A stretch of 11,053 bases of DNA from Betaproteobacteria bacterium (lineage in GTDB: Bacteria > Pseudomonadota > Gammaproteobacteria > Burkholderiales > Burkholderiaceae_D): NCBI GenBank assembly GCA_015655165.1, contig JAATFN010000224.1, forward strand, positions 1 through 11,053. Reading direction: 5' to 3'. Below, piece by piece: positions 6,786 to 11,053 of this stretch. The translations under genes were made by a program, and so were the position numbers. Position 1 is the first letter of the stretch. The number at the start of each line of letters is the position of its first letter. The notes beneath the pieces are model-generated. The model was not told where the DNA came from and ran no database searches. It was given only the letters and a program-made list of their open reading frames with translations.

Positions 6786-7371
6786 TCAACCCAGTCAACA
6801 GCGCCGTGGACGCACACGATTGCTGCTCATTCTCGCCGTGTGTGCCGCGCCGATGTTGTTATCTTACCTTGCCTATTATGTCATCAAGCCCACAGGGCGG
6901 ACCAATTACGGTACATTGATTGATCCCAGACAGTATCCGGTGCCGGAACTCGACAGCACCCAGATCAGTGGCGAGCCTGCGACGTTACAGGACTATCAGG
7001 GCAAATGGGTGATGCTGCAAATAGCAGGTGCGGCATGCGATGCAGCATGTCATGGCCGCATGACAAAAATGCGTCAGTTGCGACTGATGCAAGGCAAGGA
7101 TATGGATCGTATCGAGCGAGTGTGGTTAATTACGGACAACGAGCAAGTCGAGACGATGACCATTCGTGAATTCGAAGGTATTCATATGTTGCGCGTCGAT
7201 GCCACAAAACTGAAGGCCTGGTTACCTGTGGATGCACCGGCTGTGGTAGAAGACCATATATATATGATCGATCCGTTGGGTAACCTGATGCTGCGTTTCC
7301 CCAAAGACAGCGATCCCAACAAAATGGTCAAAGATATCAACAAGTTATTACGCGCTTCAAGCATAGGGTAG
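6772..7371 (+). CDS. SCO-like thioredoxin-fold membrane protein
   Basis: A 199-aa protein with a polar, basic N-terminus, one helix (about 15-37) and a periplasmic thioredoxin-like domain. It carries CDAAC (C89, C93) where SCO proteins have the copper-binding CPDVC, and VVEDHIYMIDPLGNLMLRF with H162 where the SCO protein further downstream has DHTAGSYVLDPQGNLRLF. The CxxxC plus distal His set is thus kept, while the surrounding sequence diverges. It starts at GTG 6772 with AGGA (6761-6764) seven bases upstream, overlapping the SURF1 end by 14 bases. Related proteins between SURF1 and ctaA in Burkholderiales are usually annotated as hypothetical. I infer a copper or thiol-disulfide role in CuA maturation. 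Confidence 0.8.
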   Translation: MGKNDQPSQQRRGRTRLLLILAVCAAPMLLSYLAYYVIKPTGRTNYGTLIDPRQYPVPELDSTQISGEPATLQDYQGKWVMLQIAGAACDAACHGRMTKMRQLRLMQGKDMDRIERVWLITDNEQVETMTIREFEGIHMLRVDATKLKAWLPVDAPAVVEDHIYMIDPLGNLMLRFPKDSDPNKMVKDINKLLRASSIG

Positions 7372-7375
7372 TGTT

Positions 7376-8470
7376 ATGTGGATTCAACTGGCTATTAAGG
7401 GATTGCTTTTTGCATTGATCCCTTTAACGATTGTGTGGGTGTCAAACGATCAGGATAAATATCGCAAGCTTGCCTGGGTGACGTTGTTTTTAACGTTCGA
7501 TCTGATCATGTTTGGCGCCTTCACGCGCCTGACCGATTCAGGGCTGGGTTGTCCTGACTGGCCTGGTTGCTATGGCCAATCCAATCCTTTCCTGGCACAT
7601 GCGCAAATCAGTGCTGCGCAAGAAGCCATGCCGACAGGGCCCGTGACAGTTGTCAAAGCATGGATCGAGATGATACATCGCTATGTCGCGATGACAGTCG
7701 GTGTGTTAATCATCACTTTGGTGATTGTTGCCTGGCGCGGCTGGATCAAGTCGAAAAAACAGAATCCGAAATTTTCTCCCACGGTGCCGATGGTGTTGCT
7801 GGTGCTAGTGTGCCTGCAAGGTGCATTTGGTGCATGGACTGTGACAATGAAGTTGCAGCCTGTCATTGTGACCATCCATTTATTGTTGGCGTTGGTGTTG
7901 CTTGCCATGTTGACGTGGTTGGGCGCTCGCCAGAGTGAACATCAGCCTGTGGCGCCACTAGCCAGACAACTGGCCTGGCCGGCTGTGATTGCCGTGGTTC
8001 TGTTGTCGATACAGATTGCGTTGGGTGGTTGGGTCAGTACCAATTATGCAGCGCTTGCCTGTAATGATTTCCCGTTGTGTCATGATGCGTTGGTGCCAGA
8101 GATGGATTTCGGTAACGGTTTTTCATTGTGGCGTCATCTGGGTAAAACGGCTTCTGGCGACTATTTGCCGTTTGCCGCATTAACAGCGATTCACTGGACA
8201 CACCGCATGTTTGCCATTGTGGTGGTGGCGTTTCTGGTCTGGTTGGGATTGAAGGCGTTGAAAGACAGCGGACTACGTAAAACAGGCAGATGGATCTTGT
8301 GCATTATCGGCTTGCAGTTTTTGACCGGGGTGGCAACTGTCTACTTTAACTGGCCATTGGCAATTGCTGTTATCCACAATGGTGGGGCAGCGTTACTGAT
8401 ATTGTTGTTGATCATGTTAAACTATAAGGCTAGATATGCGCCGACAACGTCATCCCATCATGTTGTTTAA
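7376..8470 (+). CDS. ctaA: Heme A synthase (COX15/CtaA)
   Basis: Converts heme O to heme A by oxidising the C8 methyl group; integral membrane protein of eight helices made of two related four-helix halves. Length is 364 aa. Key residues seen: the family-typical FGAFTRLTDSGLGCPDWPGCYG (46-67) with paired cysteines C59 and C65, EMIHRY with H101, H168 in the next helix (VTIHLL), the second-half counterpart LACNDFPLC with C229 and C235, H273 and H276 (AIHWTHRM), and H334 (VIHNGGAAL). The heme-ligand histidines appear complete. It starts at ATG 7376 four bases after the SCO-like gene stop, with AGGGT just upstream. It is followed by ctaB, whose product supplies its substrate. Confidence 0.95.
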   Translation: MWIQLAIKGLLFALIPLTIVWVSNDQDKYRKLAWVTLFLTFDLIMFGAFTRLTDSGLGCPDWPGCYGQSNPFLAHAQISAAQEAMPTGPVTVVKAWIEMIHRYVAMTVGVLIITLVIVAWRGWIKSKKQNPKFSPTVPMVLLVLVCLQGAFGAWTVTMKLQPVIVTIHLLLALVLLAMLTWLGARQSEHQPVAPLARQLAWPAVIAVVLLSIQIALGGWVSTNYAALACNDFPLCHDALVPEMDFGNGFSLWRHLGKTASGDYLPFAALTAIHWTHRMFAIVVVAFLVWLGLKALKDSGLRKTGRWILCIIGLQFLTGVATVYFNWPLAIAVIHNGGAALLILLLIMLNYKARYAPTTSSHHVV

Positions 8471-8477
8471 TCTGCGT

Positions 8478-8504
8478 ATGTCTTCTTCAGATTCTTCGAC
8501 ATGA
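8478..8504 (+). other. Possible 8-codon ORF overlapping the ctaB start
   Basis: ATG 8478 opens an eight-codon, serine-rich frame (MSSSDSST) whose TGA (8502-8504) overlaps the ctaB ATG as ATGA. No ribosome binding site is visible for either, so coupling is speculative. It may be chance. Confidence 0.15.
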
Positions 8505-9394
8505 CTGCCAACACCGTAAAAACGAACCGCCTAGCCCAATATCTGGCCCTGACCAAACCTCGCGTCACGCAACTGGCCGTATTTTGTGCGGTTATCGGGA
8601 TGCTGTTGTCTACGGATGACGGGCTGCCTGATATCGGCAAGATGGTGTTTGCTACGGTTGGTATCTGGCTGTTGGCAGGGGCCGCTTTTGCGGTGAACTG
8701 TCTGGTCGAGCGCGAGGTTGATGCCCGTATGGCCAGAACCGCCAGACGGGCGACTGCCAGCGGTGAAATCACTGTCATGCAGACATTGCTGTTTTCAGCT
8801 GTCATTGGCGGCTTGGGGATGGCAATTCTCTATGTGCTGGTCAACCCGCTGACGATGTGGTTAACGTTTGCCACGTTTGTCGGGTATGCGGTGATCTATA
8901 CCATCATTTTAAAACCTGCTACACCGCAAAATATTGTGATTGGCGGTTTGTCCGGTGCGATGCCGCCGGCATTGGGTTGGGCTGCCATTGCCAATGATGT
9001 ACCGATGCAGGCATGGATTCTGGTGCTGATTATCTTTATATGGACGCCGCCGCATTTTTGGGCGTTGGCCATGTATCGTCGTGAAGAGTATAAAAAATCG
9101 GGTTTGCCGATGTTGCCGGTCACCCACGGTATGCGCTTGACGCAGTTTCATGTATGGTTGTATTCGATCGCACTGTTTGCCACGACGATGTTACCGTTTG
9201 CGGTCAACATGAGCGGGGTGATTTATCTGGCCTGTGCAGTGGTGCTCGGTATCATGTTTTTATGGCATTCGTGGCAGCTTTACAGACGTTATACAGATCA
9301 ACTGTCACGTAAGGCCTTTGCGTTTTCGATTGTCTATCTGGCGTTATTGTTTGCTGCCTTGTTAATCGATCATTACTTTTTGATTAGGATTTGA
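8501..9394 (+). CDS. ctaB: Protoheme IX farnesyltransferase (heme O synthase)
   Basis: UbiA-type prenyltransferase that attaches the farnesyl group to protoheme to give heme O; inner membrane. The 297 aa form about nine helices. Motifs: [12 protein letters not shown] (17-28) at the start of helix 1; the substrate-binding [15 protein letters not shown] (66-80), where the first acidic position is E70 rather than the more common Asp and the second is D74; the second loop [20 protein letters not shown] (137-156); and [17 protein letters not shown] (181-197) followed by [10 protein letters not shown]. It starts at ATG 8501, which gives the usual short N-terminus, though no good ribosome binding site is seen. 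It lies 30 bases after ctaA, completing the heme A pair. Confidence 0.95.
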   Translation: MTANTVKTNRLAQYLALTKPRVTQLAVFCAVIGMLLSTDDGLPDIGKMVFATVGIWLLAGAAFAVNCLVEREVDARMARTARRATASGEITVMQTLLFSAVIGGLGMAILYVLVNPLTMWLTFATFVGYAVIYTIILKPATPQNIVIGGLSGAMPPALGWAAIANDVPMQAWILVLIIFIWTPPHFWALAMYRREEYKKSGLPMLPVTHGMRLTQFHVWLYSIALFATTMLPFAVNMSGVIYLACAVVLGIMFLWHSWQLYRRYTDQLSRKAFAFSIVYLALLFAALLIDHYFLIRI

Positions 9395-9396
9395 TC

Positions 9397-9999
9397 ATGC
9401 GTCGTTTGTTTGCTGTGTTTGCGCTTGTTGTTGTCGCCTTGTCTTTGTCGGCATGTGACTGGTTTGATGCCAATCGTGCCGATAAAGTCAAATTTATCAA
9501 TACCGATGTGACTGGCGCACCGTACGGTAAAGAACTGGCATTAACTGACCATACTGGCCAGCCGCGTACACTTGCCGACTTCAAGGGCAAAGTGGTCGTA
9601 ATTTTTTTCGGGTATACACAATGTCCTGATGTTTGCCCGACTACCATGGTCGAGATGGCACAAGTGATGAAAGACCTTGGACCGGATGCTGACCGTGTGC
9701 AGGTGTTGTTTGTGACGATTGACCCGCAACGCGATACACAAGCATTACTGGCACAATATGTACCTGCATTCGATCCACGTTTTCTGGGGCTGTTTGGTGA
9801 CGAAGAAGCCACCAAGAAGGTTGCCAAAGAGTTCAAAGTGTTTTACCAGAAAGTACCCAGCAAAAATAATCCAGAGAGCTATTCGATGGACCATACAGCA
9901 GGTAGCTACGTGTTGGATCCACAAGGTAATCTGCGTTTGTTCATCAAGTACGGACAGGGTACACAAGCTATTGTTCAGGATTTGAAAGCGCTACTGTAA
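9397..9999 (+). CDS. sco1: SCO1/SenC family copper chaperone lipoprotein
   Basis: Periplasmic copper chaperone and thiol reductase that matures the CuA centre of CoxB. The 200-aa product has a lipoprotein signal with lipobox LSAC (acylated C20), then a thioredoxin fold with CPDVCP (C76, C80), the VTIDPQRD segment (107-114), and the copper-ligand histidine H166 in DHTAGSYVLDPQG. All three copper ligands are present. ATG 9397 is favoured over TTG 9391 because AGGA (9386-9389) lies seven bases upstream, inside the ctaB end; only two bases separate it from the ctaB stop. It is the last gene of the assembly operon and the better-conserved of two SCO-type proteins in this operon. Confidence 0.95.
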   Translation: MRRLFAVFALVVVALSLSACDWFDANRADKVKFINTDVTGAPYGKELALTDHTGQPRTLADFKGKVVVIFFGYTQCPDVCPTTMVEMAQVMKDLGPDADRVQVLFVTIDPQRDTQALLAQYVPAFDPRFLGLFGDEEATKKVAKEFKVFYQKVPSKNNPESYSMDHTAGSYVLDPQGNLRLFIKYGQGTQAIVQDLKALL

Positions 10000-10036
10000 A
10001 ACCTGTTTTGATGACGTGTTCCCAATAGACATAATC

Positions 10037-10088
10037 GCACCCGACTAAATCCGCCTGGCAAAGGTGCGGATGCATCAGGTGCTTTTTT
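10037..10088 (+). terminator. Possible terminator after sco
   Basis: An outer stem GCACC (10037-10041) with GGTGC (10078-10082), and an inner stem ATCCGC (10049-10054) with GCGGAT (10066-10071), are followed at once by six T (10083-10088). The two stems are separated by unpaired stretches, so this is a less compact hairpin than usual, but it is 38 bases after the sco stop and has a proper T-run. Confidence 0.55.
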
Positions 10089-10091
10089 ATA

Positions 10092-10283
10092 TTACTGGCG
10101 GGGGTGGGTAGCCCCTTCTTCGCAGAACGAATAGTCAACATCCGGATCCGTCACCCAGCTGCTTGGATCGCATTCTTCTGCTGTTGCAGGGCGTTTGGGG
10201 TGTGGATCTTGCTGATCGGTGGTATGCGCGCTTAAGGTTGTTGCGAGTAACAGCATGGGCAACAGCAATAAAGATCGTTTCAT
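10092..10283 (-). CDS. Small secreted protein of unknown function
   Basis: Not recognised. A 63-aa product with a clear signal peptide (MKRS, then a leucine-rich core, cleavage likely after TLSA at residue 19) and a mature part of about 44 residues that is rich in Asp, Pro and Thr and has just two cysteines (C38 in EECDPSSW, C54 in SFCEEG), possibly a disulfide. It starts at ATG 10283, seven bases after AGGAG; an adjacent ATG at 10286 is also possible. It is convergent with sco and lies downstream of rpoH, separated from it by a strong terminator, so it probably has its own promoter. A palindrome lies 27 bases upstream of the start. The signal peptide plus strong ribosome binding site make it likely to be a real gene. 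Confidence 0.65.
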   Translation of the reverse strand: MKRSLLLLPMLLLATTLSAHTTDQQDPHPKRPATAEECDPSSWVTDPDVDYSFCEEGATHPRQ

Positions 10284-10309
10284 CATATTTCTCCTGTAGG
10301 TTGAACAGA

Positions 10310-10324
10310 AAGGCAAGTTGCCTT
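10310..10324. repeat. Palindrome upstream of the small secreted protein gene
   Basis: AAGGCAA (10310-10316) and TTGCCTT (10318-10324) form a perfect seven-base inverted repeat around a single central base. Such a compact palindrome in front of a gene start is operator-like; as RNA it would make only a short tight hairpin. It lies between a poor candidate minus-strand promoter (TATATA around 10350) and the gene start. Confidence 0.45.
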
Positions 10325-10422
10325 CTTCTCTTTACGATGGTTCGCTATATATTTCGTTCGTAGGGAAGGGAGAAACGCAGATGTTTAAGAATTTTCTTAT
10401 TATGAGATACGGGATATAAAAT

Positions 10423-10463
10423 AAAAAAGCGCCCGTCATGGATTGTCCATGACGGGCGCTTTT
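10423..10463 (-). terminator. Rho-independent terminator of rpoH
   Basis: A 14-bp perfect stem (10429-10442 with 10446-10459, GCGCCCGTCATGGA and its complement) has a three-base loop. On the minus strand it is followed by six T (plus-strand A-run 10423-10428), 27 bases after the rpoH stop. The plus strand has four T on its side, so weak activity in the other direction is possible. Confidence 0.93.
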
Positions 10464-10485
10464 AGCGATGCTTGTGTTGCGTGCC

Positions 10486-11053
10486 TTAAGCGTACGCTTG
10501 CAATGCACCTTTCATTTTTTTCAAGGCAACGACTTCGATCTGGCGGATACGTTCGGCAGAGACCCCGAATTCGGCAGCCAGTTCGTGTAATGTTGCACCA
10601 GACCCATCGTCATTGGCCAACCAGCGGGCTTCAACGATACGGCGTGAGCGTTCATCCAGTTTACCCAATGCATCTTCCAGACCTTCAGACTGGAGGCGGT
10701 CATACTGCTTGGCTTCGAGAACGCGGGTTGGTTCCGAATTGTCGGACGATAAATAGGCAATCGGTGCGAATTTGTCGTCGTCATCGTCAGTTGGCGCGTC
10801 CAGGGCAATATCGCGCCCAGACAGACGGGTTTCCATTTCGATGACTTCTTCCTGCTTCACATTGAGTGTTTTGGCCAATGCTTCGACTTGCGCCGGTGTC
10901 ATTGTATCCAGGCCTTCTTTGTGGCTACGCAGGTTAAAAAACAGCTTACGTTGCGCTTTTGTTGTCGCAACTTTGACCAGACGCCAGTTTTTCAGGATGT
11001 ATTCGTGAATTTCCGCTTTGATCCAGTGCATCGCATACGACACCAGACGCACA
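10486..11053 (-). CDS. rpoH: RNA polymerase heat-shock sigma factor RpoH (sigma-32), C-terminal part
   Basis: Heat-shock sigma factor directing RNA polymerase to chaperone and protease genes. The frame is open to the window edge, so the N-terminus (about 100 residues, regions 1.2 to 2.2) is missing; the GTG at 11052 is an internal valine. The visible 188 residues begin in region 2.3-2.4 (RLVSYAMHWIKAEIHEYIL) and continue with the RpoH-box QRKLFFNLR (34-42), which tells this family apart from RpoD and RpoS. Region 3 follows with MTPAQVEALAKTLNV, then an acidic linker (DDDDD, 89-93), and region 4 ends in the -35-binding helix-turn-helix TLHELAAEFGVSAERIRQIE (154-173). It is transcribed towards the cox cluster and ends in its own terminator, so it is a neighbour and not part of the oxidase operons. 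Confidence 0.95.
   Translation of the reverse strand, partial: VRLVSYAMHWIKAEIHEYILKNWRLVKVATTKAQRKLFFNLRSHKEGLDTMTPAQVEALAKTLNVKQEEVIEMETRLSGRDIALDAPTDDDDDKFAPIAYLSSDNSEPTRVLEAKQYDRLQSEGLEDALGKLDERSRRIVEARWLANDDGSGATLHELAAEFGVSAERIRQIEVVALKKMKGALQAYA

Overview
The window is an aa3-type (caa3-like) cytochrome c oxidase locus from a Gram-negative bacterium. It is probably from the Betaproteobacteria, order Burkholderiales, with an Oxalobacteraceae-like relative as my best guess. This rests on gene order (bioC, coxB, coxA, 36-aa small protein, ctaG, DUF2970, coxC, opposed DUF2909, SURF1, thioredoxin-fold SCO-like protein, ctaA, ctaB, sco, opposed rpoH), on the cytochrome c domain fused to CoxB, and on the style of the proteins. 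Base composition looks moderate (about half G+C by eye), low for that order. No mobile element, CRISPR array, tRNA or rRNA is visible.

Layout. 1-568: 3' part of bioC (biotin synthesis). 569-1055: 487 bases with no convincing gene; it holds a candidate sigma-70 promoter, a stem-loop or operator-like inverted repeat, and short doubtful ORFs, and probably serves as the promoter and leader of the oxidase operon. 1056-5670: structural operon coxB-coxA-small protein-ctaG-DUF2970-coxC, closed by a strong UUCG-loop terminator at 5691-5714. 5784-5999: a two-helix DUF2909 protein on the minus strand. 6072-9999: an assembly operon, SURF1 - SCO-like protein - ctaA - ctaB - sco, with overlaps or short gaps, ending at a possible terminator near 10037-10088. 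10092-10283 (minus): an unrecognised 63-aa secreted protein. 10423-10463: a long perfect stem terminator for rpoH. 10486-11053 (minus): the C-terminal part of rpoH, cut by the window edge.

How the genes work together. CoxB, CoxA and CoxC form the oxidase core. CtaB makes heme O from protoheme and CtaA oxidises it to heme A for CoxA; SURF1 assists heme A delivery. CtaG (Cox11) supplies CuB, and SCO proteins mature the CuA site of CoxB. The locus therefore carries the three core subunits plus the main cofactor-supply factors. It is largely a conserved housekeeping region. The least explained items are the leader before coxB, the tiny ORFs that overlap the SURF1 and ctaB starts, a 13-base sequence shared by several translation starts, the degenerate SCO-like protein and the small secreted protein with a palindrome in front of it.
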